Positions 33,775 through 44,400 of a stretch of 64,000 nt of DNA are shown in pieces. Source of the stretch: Thysanoteuthis rhombus (taxonomy: Eukaryota > Mollusca > Cephalopoda > Oegopsida > Thysanoteuthidae); assembly GCA_963457665.1 (NCBI GenBank), contig OY735207.1:50238054-50302053 (forward strand), written 5' to 3'. Below the pieces are notes generated by a model. The model saw only the letters and a program-made list of their open reading frames with translations, was not told where the DNA came from and did not search any database. Within the stretch, counting starts at the first letter, position 1, and each line of letters begins with the position of its first letter. The position numbers and the translations under genes are program-made.

Positions 33775-33930
33775 ACTTTACTGTACTTTATTTTACTCAT
33801 TGACTCATGCCTTTCTCAAGGGCATTTATGCAAAGTGGACGCAAAATGTCTCAGCTTGAGTTTGAACTCAGCTTGCCGAGTCTATTCTCCATTCTGTGAA
33901 CTGCTCAGCCACCCAGGATCTGCTCAAATA
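33775..33930 (-). repeat. tRNA-derived SINE (Ser/Leu-like head)
   Basis: The minus strand shows 'GGTGGCTGAGCAGTTCACAG' (box A) and 'TGAGTTCAAACTCAAGC' (box B), then GTCCACTTTGCATAAATGCC + CTTGAGAAAGGCATGAG. A different family from the flanking SINE. Confidence 0.6.
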
Positions 33931-34629
33931 AAGCATTAAATAAGAATGATTACCTGGAAACTAAAAGGTGACAGGGAGGTGTGTTTGGTCATGTGATCAA
34001 ACTGTACCTGGGGTAAGCTTGAGGAATAGATTTTGCAGACAATTTTTCAAGATATTCAAGGTTGGCGCTATCTATTAGGCTAATCTAGGTGGCTGCCTTG
34101 AGCACAGACCCTAGAGAGGCAAAGTACAGGAGGAAAATTTTAAAGGAGATCAAGAAACTTTGTGTGTGAATTTTAAAGCTCGCCTAAGGTACATAAAACC
34201 CCGGTGAAAATTTTAAGTCTCATCTCGCTTTTTGGCGGGAAAAGCAAATTTTAGAAATTTCTATTTGTACTCTTCACTCATTGCTGTAGAAAAGTTGCTG
34301 TAGTAGCCTGGATAATTGCAATGAAAAGCAACTGAAATTAGGATGAAAGAAAACACGTGCCAAAAATTGATTATGGCTAACAATGCTTTCTTCATCTCAT
34401 TAGAAAAACATTTTTTTTTCAAATAAAGATAATATCATTTCCCTGTCTTACTATTTCTATTTTTTTTAAATATTCATTAAGCCCAGCTTAGGATGGCACC
34501 AAACCAAATAAATTGAAATTTTAAGAGGAGAAGGATTGTATTGTACCAACTGTGAATATCTTACAGGGATGGGCATAGGGTTCCTGTTGCCCCAGGCAGG
34601 CTCAACTTCAGCACCATTCAAGTACTTGA

Positions 34630-34903
34630 ATATTTTCTGTTGCATGTGTCAGTTTCAAGCCTGATTGTGTCCAGGACTTTACAAGTTTTTATGACCACCA
34701 TCTTTGCAGGATGCAAGTCCAGTGGAGGAATACCTCCACCCTAATCACTCTGCTTAGAATGTACTGAATAAGCCACTGAGTCCACAGAGAAATTTTTGCC
34801 TTAATAATGAGTTTTCTATTCACTTTGGTCATACCGGAAACTGAACCTGGGACCATCTGTGTGTTAGACAGAAGTGCTAATCATTGCACTACTTGAGTGG
34901 ACC
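34630..34903 (-). repeat. tRNA-derived SINE, inverted copy
   Basis: The minus strand shows 'GTCCACTCAAGTAGTGCAAT' + 'GATTAGCAC', 'CCCAGGTTCAGTTTCC' (box B) and 'TGGACTTGCATCCTGCAAAG' + 'ATGGTGGTCATAAA'. Same family as 33357-33765, in opposite orientation about 1 kb away. Confidence 0.75.
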
Positions 34904-34904
34904 A

Positions 34905-36049
34905 TTTAAAGTATAGTATTATCTTGTTTATTTATTTGTCAATTTACCTCATCCTAACTACCTTCCCTTTCAGACACCAGCAATTGTGAGCACTCTATCT
35001 CTCAAAACTAGCTAATCCTGTTAGCTTGTGGTCAGCAATGAGAATTTCACCACAGCAGAAAGAATTTAACTGTCAGATACTCCTGAAAAATCTGGCTTCA
35101 CATCAGAGGAATTTTCTTATTTTGACTGTTTTTACTTAGTTCAATTCAAACATTTTCCTTCATTTCTTTTGTATTTTGGAAGCATTACTGTCTACTGCAT
35201 GGCTTATGTTACTGGTACCTTGAGCCAGTCTTGCCAGCCTACTTACCAAACATTTGAAATCCTAGTTTTTTCCACCTGGGCTTGACAGAAAAGAACTTAA
35301 ATATGTGAGCAATTGAGAAAATCAATCCCTTTACCTGCCCAGGTAATAGCAGGTAGAAGCTGCTGCACTCATTGTCAACCTTGAAGGGAGCCAGTCACTC
35401 ATAAAAAATAATTAAGTTCTATTGAAATCATCTGGAGGCAAATTTGTGGGCCACCATGTTATGAATTAAATGTAGTTGTACTTACAAGTACCCAGTCATT
35501 TAATATTAACAAAAAATAGCTTTCCTTGGGCAATGGTGCCTTAGTCTCTGTAAAGTAACCCCCCCCAATACACTTATCTAAGCATCCCTTTTACTTTTCA
35601 AAACAGTCTGCAAAGTCCTCTTTTGGTATCACCATCAGCTGCCTTGTTGCATTCTCCGTAATCTCATCCAGGGTTTGAAATCTCCTCAATGACAAAAAAC
35701 CAGAAGTCTCAAGGAGCCAAATATAGACTGTAGTGGGGCCTGATTGACCTGTGCACTACAATGTTTTGCTAAAAATCCTGCATAAGAAGTGAAGAATAGG
35801 CAAGCTTAGTCATTCTGAATGTGATGGTCACATAGTATACAAGGTCACTCAATGATGTCACACTGCTGAGTAAGCCCATGGAAGAGTGCCCATCCATTTA
35901 TGTGTAATAAAGTCTTCTCTGATTAGTTATATCATGACTATTACTCGAAGTATTCAAAATGACTGGATATTTTCTGGACAGTCCTCATAAATTCTGAGCA
36001 TTGTAGCCTCGTAATGAAACTATTTCCTATTCTGTAAAATTAATTTAAA
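34905..36049. other. Unassigned spacer
   Basis: No recognised gene or repeat. A 34-nt minus-strand segment at 35247-35280 has a good pyrimidine-rich acceptor and a GTTTG|GTAAGTAGG donor and is open in two frames. It is too short to call. Confidence 0.3.
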
Positions 36050-36405
36050 AACAGGTCTGGTAAGTCATTCAATGGAAATCATCATATGACCTACATCTTT
36101 TGGCATCATGACATCTTGGGACTGATCTATTGAGAAATTGGAATAAGGGGTGATCAATGAATAAATCAATTCTCTCGTCTTTTGTTAGTTCTCTAAAAAG
36201 TCCAAATTTTAAAAAAACAAGCGTGAACATTCGCTCGACAAAAATTAAGGGACCAATTTAGCATGAACTTATATTGTAAATTGACCCCCTCCCCTCTGCT
36301 ATAACATAGATAAATAGATACATATCCAGCCTGAATCACTTGTAAAGTTGAAGAAACCTCTGTTGACAGTTTTGGTGACAGATTTGATTGATGATTTCTA
36401 AAAAG
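36050..36405 (+). repeat. Rep-A dispersed repeat, copy 6
   Basis: 'AACAGGTCTGGTAAGTCATT' to 'GAAGAAACCTCTGTTGACAG' + 'TTTTGGTGACAG', with the middle shortened relative to copy 5. Confidence 0.8.
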
Positions 36406-36889
36406 TACTAATAAACTAACCACTTGAATCCTAATGAAAAATCTTTTATCCTGACTTGTGAACTGTGACTACTCCACCTTTTCTCAATGCTTCTCAGAAG
36501 AGAAAGATTTTTCACGTATGTTTATAGCCCACTCGTCCAGAGAACTGTAAATAAAAACAGAATTTCCCTTTGAACCCATAAACCCGATATTTTGGGTTGA
36601 GCACTATTTTACTACACTGTGAGCTCATTTGACAATAGTTGACATACAACTACCACCCCAACAAAAAAGTATATCAGACTTACTCTGGCAAACTGGAATG
36701 AATTAGAAAAAAAAACATTTCGGTTGTCAATGAATGGAACATTTTTTATATTGTCAAACTTCAGTCCAAACCTGGAATTGACTTTGTTCTTGACAAGTCT
36801 TACGTATCTACCAGAATTCATGCAAGAAATATGCAAGGGATTGTTTCATTCTCACAAATATATTTATTAAATCAAAATTTCCCTACTGT

Positions 36890-36962
36890 GTTTTGAAATC
36901 ACGACTAAGTGATTGGTGGCCAGTCTCTTAACAACCGAGCCAAACAGACAAATCTGCATATC
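36890..36962 (-). repeat. Degenerate tRNA-like sequence
   Basis: The minus strand reads 'TTTGGCTCGGTTGTTAAGAG' (good box A) and 'GTCGTGATTTCAAAAC' (poor box B). Probably a SINE head fragment. Confidence 0.4.
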
Positions 36963-37365
36963 TAATGGAGCCCAATTCCCAAAGAACACGCAAGCTAATG
37001 ACAAATCAGCAACTCAGATAGCAGTGTCCATACGTTCAAATAATAGGAATATGTTACTTGGGTTAATTTTACAAGCATGATGTTTGCTGTTTTCCATCTC
37101 TCAACCGTCCTTGAATATCACCCATTCTTATCCAGCAGCATCAGTTTGGTTATAGTATGGTTGGTTTTCTTGGACCCCTACACTTAAGTTATAATGAGGG
37201 AAGCTTGTATAATCTTAACAGTAATATCAAATTTGACTGAGCAACTATCAATCATCATTTCAAGTTATTTAAATAATCCAACTGAAAAAAAGAAGCAAGA
37301 AATTAGTTCATTCCTTATAAAATGCCTTAACAAGACAAGTAAAATTTTATATCATACCTCTTATT

Positions 37366-37680
37366 TCATCATCATCATCGTCATCAGTCTTTTAACGTCC
37401 GTCATTGGACATAGACCTTCCCCAGGATTTGCCACACTTCTCTATCATGGGCGTGGTGGAGCCAGTACTTTCTGAATTTGTCTAGCTTGTCTCTCCATCT
37501 AATATTCTGCTGGCCTCGGTTGCGCATGTAATCTGGGGGGATCTATGTTGTGAGTCACAATGTCCATTGGTTGTCCGTCATTCTTGCAACATGGCCAGTC
37601 CACTGCCATTTGAGATTTTTAATGGATTCTATGATGTCCTTGACTTTTGTCTTTTCCCGGATGTACTGTGCTGTCTTAGC
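37366..37680 (-). mobile_element. RTE-like LINE 3' end, frameshifted
   Basis: The minus strand reads YIREKTKVKDIIESIKNLKW, then QWTGHVARMTDNQW. After a frameshift come GQQNIRWRDKLDKFRKYW and HDREVWQILGKVYVQ. This is the C-terminal tail of RTE-type reverse transcriptases (LKWxWxGHxAR, RWxDEL, DRxxWxxLGKAYVQQW). A (GAT)n tail at the 3' end (37366-37383) is typical of RTE elements. The conserved blocks are easy to read, so the insertion is moderately old. 5'-truncated. Confidence 0.8.
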
Positions 37681-37689
37681 TCACCATTA

Positions 37690-37895
37690 TTCATTTTTGA
37701 CCAGTATTTTATGGTTCATCGCAACTGCCTGGACTGTCAGTCTACTGCAGTAAGTAAACAGCGCATGTCAGAAGTGAAGAATAAGCTCCTGGTGAGACTC
37801 AAACTCACTTCCACTTTGCCTCGAGGAAACTTATCCATATCAGCTGTTCTTACTGATTAAGCTATAAGAACCCTATAGTTGGCAGAAGATCAAAC
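37690..37895 (-). repeat. Rep-B tRNA-derived SINE, copy 1
   Basis: The minus strand has 'TAGCTTAATCAGTAAGAACA' (box A), 'GAGTTTGAGTCTCACCAG' (box B), 'CTGTTTACTTACTGCAGTAG' + 'ACTGACAG' and a 'GTTGCGATGAACCATAAAAT' tail. Other copies are at 45410-45615, 50020-50215 and 56255-56430, with a tail-only copy at 38030-38130. All full copies are on the minus strand. Confidence 0.7.
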
Positions 37896-38319
37896 CTAGC
37901 ATTTAAAACTACCCTTCATATTTCTCCGCTCTCTCAGTGCTGTATTTTTTTATTGTTTTTACACTAGTAATATTAGTTGCAGGAATATTATCTCAATTTA
38001 TTTTTCATTAGATGGGACATTGTGAATCATTATCAATTCTTGACTAGTATTTTTTTTTTTATTCATCTTGATTTCAGTTGCTTTTCCTTGCAACTAGGCT
38101 GTCAGTCTATAGGAGTGAGTGAGCAACATGGATTGGAAATAAATACCTCTTGGTTGTTTTATGTGACACATACATCCTCAGTGTTAAACAGAAAAACACA
38201 ATCTATATTCTGAATGTTTATATTTATAAATAATCTCATGGGAAAACACCTTCCATCTATGGAGAAATAGGTTGTTTTTATCAGTTAAAAATCTCATTTT
38301 ATGTATTTTTAGGGAGGTA

Positions 38320-38525
38320 CAGTGAGGCATAGCGGTTACTGGCACAAAAAAACAGAATTCGCAAACCAAGTTTGAGGTTACCTGTGTTCTTTTCGCCCTA
38401 ATATCCTTGGGAAAGGCATGAGTACACTCCTCTCAAGCTATGAATAAATAGCAGGGTAGTTGGAGCTCCTTAGTCCTGTAAAGTAGACAGTATTGGGCGT
38501 GGGGCAAGCAACTCTATCCCAAGAA
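38320..38525 (+). repeat. tRNA-derived SINE
   Basis: 'CAGTGAGGCATAGCGGTTAC' (box A-like), 'CAAGTTTGAGGTTACC' (box B-like), 'GGGAAAGGCATGAGTACACT' and 'AATAGCAGGGTAGTTGGAGC' + 'TCC'. Same family as 30165-30530. Confidence 0.6.
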
Positions 38526-38930
38526 AGCATAAATGCTACTATATGATCCAAAAGGATTCTACAGGGAAATTAAATGAATATAAATTTTAGGTTCAACTCT
38601 GCAATTATCAAGCAAAGCAAAAGGGAAGTAACTCACTTAATATTTTACATCAATCTAATGAGCTAGACTTCATGTGCATGTATTCTGGTGTTTTTGGTAA
38701 TGAATCTGCAGTGTACCCTAAAAACAGACTAAAAATTCTTTTTCATGTTTTTTTGATTCTAAAAACTTCGGCATTCACAGTATTTGAAAAATAGATTCTT
38801 TTTTGTTATTTTTATAGGATCAAAATAAAAGTGCATTTTTTAGAATAATTTTTAATAGTAATTTTAACAGTTTATCCAACATATTTACTACTTAGCTAAT
38901 AACTATTGCATTGCAATAATACAAGCAATA

Positions 38931-38950
38931 CATATATATATATATATGTA

Positions 38951-39018
<68 letters not shown>
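38931..39018. repeat. (TA)n microsatellite
   Basis: A long TA tract with one GTACTTA interruption. Confidence 0.97.
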
Positions 39019-39020
<2 letters not shown>

Positions 39021-39270
39021 TTCTAGAAAGCTTCACAGCTTTGAACACTAAACACATTAAAAAAACTTATTCCCAATATCTGTTCATGTAATTTTCTTCA
39101 GCGTTTTTTTTTTTGTGTGTTTTACATATAATTTTATATTATTGTAATATGTGCAAACTTTCTTTTGTTGGGATCATCAGTTGTTTACCAGTTGTAATTG
39201 TTTTGGGATTTTGAAAACAAAAATGTTATGGCACCCCAGCATTGTCAATCAAACCTAACCTCCTTTTCAG

Positions 39271-39277
<7 letters not shown>

Positions 39278-39356
<79 letters not shown>
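39278..39356. repeat. (TA)n-(GA)n compound microsatellite
   Basis: A pure TA run followed immediately by pure AG. It lies just 5' of a Rep-F copy, so two of the three Rep-F copies are associated with a GA/CT array. Confidence 0.97.
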
Positions 39357-39369
39357 AGATAGACAGCTG

Positions 39370-39655
39370 TTTTGTATAATCATTGGTAAGATTGTCAAAC
39401 GGTTATTGTTATTGAAAACAGTGGATCCCAAACACTTCATTTGAAATGAATTTAAAATTTCATGCTAATTTCATAATAGTTTTTCATTGGTTCAAGTTAT
39501 TTATATCAATGAATTTAATGATATAAATTAATTTTTTATAAAGTATATAAATTGTTCCAATTTTCATATTCTTTGCCTAATGTTATCAACTGGTTACTCC
39601 TAGCTATTAGACTCTATCTCAAATTGATTGCAATAATTGGCTTCTTCTGTATATC
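39370..39655 (+). repeat. Rep-F dispersed repeat, intact middle
   Basis: 'AAACGGTTATTGTTATTGAA' + 'AACAGTGGATCCCAAACACT', an AT-rich middle with 'ATCAATGAATTTAATGATAT', then 'GTTATCAACTGGTTACTCC' and 'GCAATAATTGGCTTCTTC'. Confidence 0.7.
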
Positions 39656-39746
39656 TATACACTTGTCTGGATGCAATGATGTTTTAAAGCAACTTTTAAA
39701 GTGCCTATACCTTCTTTCTTAATATTCATTTTTTGTTTTGTTTCAG

Positions 39747-39798
39747 TGGATAAAAACCTTTACCTCCTTGAGGGATTTGAGGAGTCTTCAAACCTGAA
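39747..39798 (+). CDS. Possible short exon (either strand)
   Basis: Plus strand: an excellent acceptor (TTTTTTGTTTTGTTTCAG) and donor (CTGAA|GTAAGTTTAT) bound 52 nt, open in one frame (DKNLYLLEGFEESSNLK). Minus strand: TATAAACTTACTTCAG|...|GTAAAGGTTT would bound a 30-nt exon at 39764-39793, open in two frames. No partner exon settles the strand. The plus-strand signals are stronger, but the better-supported gene runs on the minus strand. Confidence 0.3.
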
Positions 39799-39839
39799 GT
39801 AAGTTTATATATTATATTGCATCTAATTCATATGAAAGG

Positions 39840-39841
<2 letters not shown>

Positions 39842-39906
<65 letters not shown>
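39842..39906. repeat. (CA)n microsatellite
   Basis: About 32 CA units followed by GATAGACAGACAGACTGACA-type repeats. Confidence 0.97.
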
Positions 39907-39909
<3 letters not shown>

Positions 39910-40034
39910 ATAGACAGACAGACTGACAGACATACACACACACAATTTGAAAAAAGATGAAATCAATGCAAAAATATTAAGTTGATGTGAAAGTTTTCAG
40001 TATTTTTTAACAAAATCATTCATTCATTTCAATG

Positions 40035-40280
40035 TGCGTTGTTCATCCATCAGGACAACAAAGACCATCTAGTGTTCCTGTGGGTTGGGTTGGACTCTCT
40101 GTGTGTAGGATGACTGGTCAAGCCAATTTGTGCCCGGAAGGTTCTCTGATAGAGAGGACAGGAAATGGTGGCAGTAGTTTGGGGCTGGCTGGCGCTTGCT
40201 TTCCTGGCCTGTCTGCGTTGCTCAGTTATAGCAATCTTGTTGGCCTTGTAGGTTTCTGCACCCCAGCGAACAGACGATCA
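40035..40280 (-). mobile_element. LINE reverse transcriptase C-terminus with degenerate C2H2 finger
   Basis: The minus-strand frame is uninterrupted: RWGAETYKANKI...EQRRQARKASA..., then CPLYQRTFRAQIGLTSHPTH. It matches the end of non-LTR reverse transcriptases that carry a terminal zinc finger (CPxCxRxFRAxIGLxSHxRTH). The second Cys is Tyr and one residue before the last His is deleted, so the finger is broken although the frame is open. The clade is uncertain. Confidence 0.75.
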
Positions 40281-40391
40281 ATTAAATATTTAGCTTTATC
40301 AAATATATTTCCTTTAATTATATGACTTTACACTGTGAGGAATTTTTATAATATCTTGAACTTATTGGAACCAATCGAGAGACGAGACATG

Positions 40392-40586
40392 TCACATAGA
40401 GAGAAATGAGTGATAGTCTGAACGTGACAGGTCCAGAGAATATGTTGCATGTGGAAGAACTTCCCATCCCTGCTCTGTGATGATTGGTTGTGTCATATTT
40501 GCAACATGGTGACAGGCATCACGATCCTTGCTCAAAAGAGGTAATTTCCCTTCCAGTGCATCATTCAAATGAGTTGACTCAGTCAT
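40392..40586 (-). mobile_element. Mariner transposase catalytic-end fossil
   Basis: The minus strand reads LEGKLPLLSKDRDACHHVAN, then QGWEVLPHATYSLDLSRSDY and HSFLSM. This matches the mariner block DNARPHxA...LGWELLPHPPYSPDLAPSDYHLFxSL. The final Asp of the DD34D triad (SDYH) is kept. The DNARPH motif is degraded to RDACHH and the Pro residues around SPDLAP are lost. Unrelated in position to the N-terminal fossil at 3090. Confidence 0.75.
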
Positions 40587-40624
40587 ATTTAATCAGCAAT
40601 CAAAATTAGTCTTGGAAACTAGGT

Positions 40625-40990
40625 TCACGGTGAGGCTGGGTTTTGGGAAATAGGTTCATGACAAGGCTGGATTTTGGGAAATAGGTACATGACAAGGCTG
40701 GATTTTGGGAAATAGGTACATGACAAGGCTGGATTTTGGGAAATAGGTACACGGTAAGGCTGGGTTTGGGGAAATAGGTACACGGTAAGGCTGGGTTTTG
40801 GGAAATAGGTACATGACAAGGATGAGTTTTGAGAAATGAGTATAAAACATGGCATGGTTTTGAAAACTTGGTGGGGCTGGTTTTGGGAAATAGGTATTCA
40901 ACCAGGCTGGGATTTGGAAACTAGGTATACGGCAAGGCTGGGTCTGGGGAAATTGGTATACAGCAAGGCTTGGTTTGGGAAAATAGATAT
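40625..40990. repeat. 31-bp minisatellite, ~11 units
   Basis: The unit 'AAGGCTGGATTTTGGGAAAT' + 'AGGTACATGAC' is tandemly repeated. The first six or so units are nearly identical and the rest diverge rightwards (GTATTCAACC, GTATACGGC variants). Because 31 is not a multiple of 3, the minus strand stays open as a Tyr/Phe/Pro-rich frame. That frame is not a gene. Confidence 0.92.
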
Positions 40991-42040
40991 ATAGTAATGT
41001 CTCAATTAACAGGCATTGAATATACAAAAATTTTGGAAACAGAGACGTATACTCTGTACCCTGTGTGCTGCCCCATTTTCATCCCCAAATCTGATCATTC
41101 TGCAAGTTCAAGTGTTGTTTGTGCTACATCTTCCTTTAAAAGTTCTTCCAATTCATCAGTTTTCAAGTTCTATCACTTTCCAGATTGTTCTTAGTCCTTG
41201 AGCTAAAAATCTCCTTTTTAAACTTCGAAAAACTAAATCAACGCATTCTTGCACCTATGGCATCATTACCAGGAGTCTCAGTTCTGTTGCACTTTTTTCC
41301 CAGATTAAACATGAAAAACAGTATTAAATATGCATTCATATTCTGCCATGATTTTCATCAAAATAGAGTTAAATCATTACTTTTCCACTAACAATTGTCA
41401 AAGAGTCTGCACACACAAGCACTAAAGAGCTGACACTTCTAAGATTTCTCTAACATTGTGCAAAGATGGCACTGAAAACTTTTACATCAACCTCATACAG
41501 ATGGCTAATTCTAAGATATATAGAGACTATTATGGCTTATATGCCATCAAATATCTTGAATACTGGGATGGTTTTAATATATTATCTGTCTTCATTAATC
41601 AACAATTTAGTAACAGTGACCATTCTACAAGTCCTGGTGAAAGGCAGAAGTATCTCCTGAAAGCATTTGAATTTTTGAATGATATCCATACCTCTTGTAA
41701 GTGAATCACCATTGCCCACTTCTGTACCAGAACTGATTGTCTAAAAAATTGATCTTCTATCTAAAAATATCTTTAAAAATCTTTTATATGTATATCCAGT
41801 TGGTTTAGAATCAGAGCACTCTAGTTTGGAGTCAGAGCTGTTCATCCCCAAGGGTGGTTGCCAACCATAGCTAGAGAGCCTAGTTCGCCGTTATTTACCT
41901 TTAGCTAGGGGCAGAAAAGATGGATTCATGTCTTCAACAGTGAAAAACTGTTACAGGCAGAGTTTGAGCTCATTTCACCAATTCCAATCTCTGTGCTGTG
42001 AGGCAACCTGCACCTCATATGGATACCAACTTTGACTTCC
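40991..42040. other. Unassigned spacer
   Basis: Several short open frames (41456-41704 is the longest) lack convincing splice sites or recognisable motifs. A short repeat-like block near 41840-41900 ('GGTTGCCAACCATAGCTAGA') resembles the SINE tail family. Confidence 0.3.
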
Positions 42041-42044
42041 TTAT

Positions 42045-43080
42045 GGCAGCTCCTGCAGCTAAACATATGGATCTGCATTATATTTATATTGTAAATACCA
42101 CCCCCCAACCTTGAAAATTAGTTGTTCTCTAAACTGACAAATTACTAGAGGAAACAAAGATCTTATGGATTGAAAACAAAAAATTACGTGTGAAAATTAT
42201 TTTTTCTAATTTTTTTCGAATAATGGATTGGAACAAATATTTGCACTCAGGTCTGCTCAGAGGTGTGTGCAGTCCCTGCCCAGGGTTTGCAAGACCTTAC
42301 ATAAAACACATATGTGGAAAAGTACTGAAATATCATACAAAATGCCCATGGGTACACTCATTTAAGCCATTTTTTGGCTCAATGGTTTGTGTTGTGTAAA
42401 AAGAAATATATCAAAGAGTATGTTCTTCACTCAGTTATCAAATTTGAATTTTCGCCTCAGCAACACTGGGAATCCTTGCTAGCATTTTGATAGAGTAAAA
42501 ATATCTCGCAATGTTTAAACAGATGCATGTATATGATTGAAAAAAATTGCCTGAAAATATCAAAACAATACTTTAAAAAAGTGAAAATCTAATTGAAAAT
42601 TCGGTAATGAAAGTTTTAAAATTCATCAAAATGTTACTTAGCACTACATATATTTATTTGTTTGGAGTCTTTTGGAAAACAATTGTTTTGAAGGTGATAA
42701 TTATTAGAAAAGATATTGGCCTATTTCAGGTGTACTTTGTAGGAATGAGTTGTCTCCCTTATATTTGTCACAATAAAAATTAGAAATGATTAAAACGACT
42801 GTGAATGATCTCCCAGGTCAACCATGTATAGCCAATGACTTTAAATGTGAAAGGATGTACTCTCGTGCCAACTTTTAGCTTCCTAGATATAAAATTGTGT
42901 CTTAAAAACGTGTAGTTACTTTGAACAGAAAGTCAGGGTCCAGTTTACCATTATAAATACATTGTAAATAGAATCTCACAGTAAAAACTTTTAAAAATCA
43001 CACAGCCCATGTCCTCTGTCATAAAAAGATTTACCACAATGTTAAATTTCAGCTTCTAAACTTGTGAAATTGTGGCCTGC
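42045..43080 (+). repeat. Scattered Rep-E blocks in otherwise unassigned DNA
   Basis: 'TATTGTAAATACCACCCCCC' + 'AACCTTGAAAA' (42088-) and 'TACATTGTAAATAGAATCTC' (42957-) match the Rep-E core. The 700 bp between them holds nothing I can place. Confidence 0.4.
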
Positions 43081-43153
43081 AAAGTGGGACAGACAGACAG
43101 ACAGATAAAGATTGAGTTATTTATATATACATATATATATGCATGTGTTTGTG

Positions 43154-43185
<32 letters not shown>

Positions 43186-43260
43186 TATAAGAAATATATA
43201 TATTTATGTGTGTGTTTGTATATGTGCCTGTCTCTCTCTCTATGTCTCTGCATTGCTGTA
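43080..43260. repeat. GACA/TA/TG microsatellites
   Basis: (GACA)n near 43087, (TA)n at 43155-43195, then TG- and CT-rich sequence. Confidence 0.9.
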
Positions 43261-43421
43261 ATTTGTCCATGGTAAATCTGTTAACACCCCCTCCACACAC
43301 ACACCTTCATTAATATTTATTTCATTTCTACTGCTGGGCTGACCTACAGTCTTGGTTGCCTTAGTGATCTGTCTGGCCAATAAAAAAAAGGTCAGCCTTC
43401 CCCCACATCTTCCCCTGTTAC

Positions 43422-43502
43422 CTGACACCAACTGCAGCTGCTGCTGCTGCTGATAATGTTGTTCTACCAGACAAGAAGCTGCCAACAATTCAGTTTCCAT
43501 GT
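43422..43502 (-). CDS. Possible exon with ATG and polyglutamine
   Basis: On the minus strand an ATG (43498-43500), with an in-frame stop 15 nt upstream, opens METELLAASCLVEQHYQQQQ + QLQLVS. It is followed by a good donor GTGTCAG|GTAACAGG. The (CAG)5 run is in the Gln frame. It could be a first coding exon, but no downstream exon of matching phase is secure, and CAG repeats make open frames by chance. Confidence 0.25.
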
Positions 43503-44330
43503 CTGCGAAAATTCATATTTCAAAAGCATTTTTTCTCCCACCCTTTGTAATCTGATACGTGCAAGATTCGTGTCTTTTTATTTCTCTTTAGTAGAAAATA
43601 GCTGAAAACCCGCCCTATCGGGGGTTTATTCAAAGCAAGTTCCTGTAGATGCTATAAGCTCCCCCATCTCCAAGATATTGCTACAGCTGTTGGCTGGATA
43701 CTCTTTGGATATTTCCACCTCCCCAACCCCCTGCAGACTAAAATATGACCCACTTTTTAAAACATTGGAGGCTGGTCTGACTGCTGCTTAGGAGCTGTTT
43801 GCTGGATAATTTTCGGATACAGTAAAATGCAAAAACATGAAAAACATTATAAAAAATTTTCTTTTTCATATATTCAACGTAAGAATGTGTGCTGTGTGTA
43901 GTTTGAGATGTGCTCAATTCAATTAAATTTCAATTTTTTGCTTTGAATGCATAGTTCTCAACTTATCAGAGTACAAACATACGCACATTACAACTTTATA
44001 TGTAGAAAATTGTCCTCTTTGATAACTGGGGCTCTTGTAATAAATTCAATCAGATTGCAAAAATCAAAAGATGTGTTTGATACCAATATCTGTTGAAGAA
44101 AGATCAAGAAATCATAAGATTTTTCTTCTTTCTGAATCACTGAAAGATTATCATTATTATTCACTGATTTATTCAAATTATTGTCCTCTATTTTTTTTGT
44201 TATAGCTACAATTCCTTCAGGTGCCTATTGTATTTGGTGATGTTCTCGGAATTTCAATCCGTGGGGGCTGATTGTTCTCATTATGCTGTCCATGCAACGG
44301 ATTGAGTAAAGGGTTCAGTTTGAAAGTCAG
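43500..44330. other. Unassigned spacer with repeat fragments
   Basis: A 'CAACTTATCAGAGTACAAAC' block (43958-43977) matches Rep-E. Otherwise nothing supported. Confidence 0.3.
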
Positions 44331-44349
44331 ACAATGTTACTGAATGCAG

Positions 44350-44400
44350 CAGGCTCCTGAAGAAGGCCAGAGAGTACAGCAGTCGAAACGTTGTGACTGT
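44350..44400 (+). repeat. Hammerhead-like GAAACGTTGTG motif
   Basis: CTGAAGA, then AGGCCAGAGAGTACAGCAGT + C and GAAACGTTGTGACTG: the CUGANGA and GAAA blocks are correctly spaced, but stem II pairs poorly. This motif is frequent in invertebrate repeats and may be a decayed hammerhead. A similar one is at 62713. Confidence 0.35.

Noticed and set aside
35247..35280. 34-nt minus-strand exon with excellent donor GTAAGTAGG
   Set aside because: Open in two frames, no homology, too short; left as a note only.
40656..41027. 123-codon Pro/Tyr/Phe-rich frame
   Set aside because: Lies in the 31-bp minisatellite, whose unit length lets frames run on without stops.
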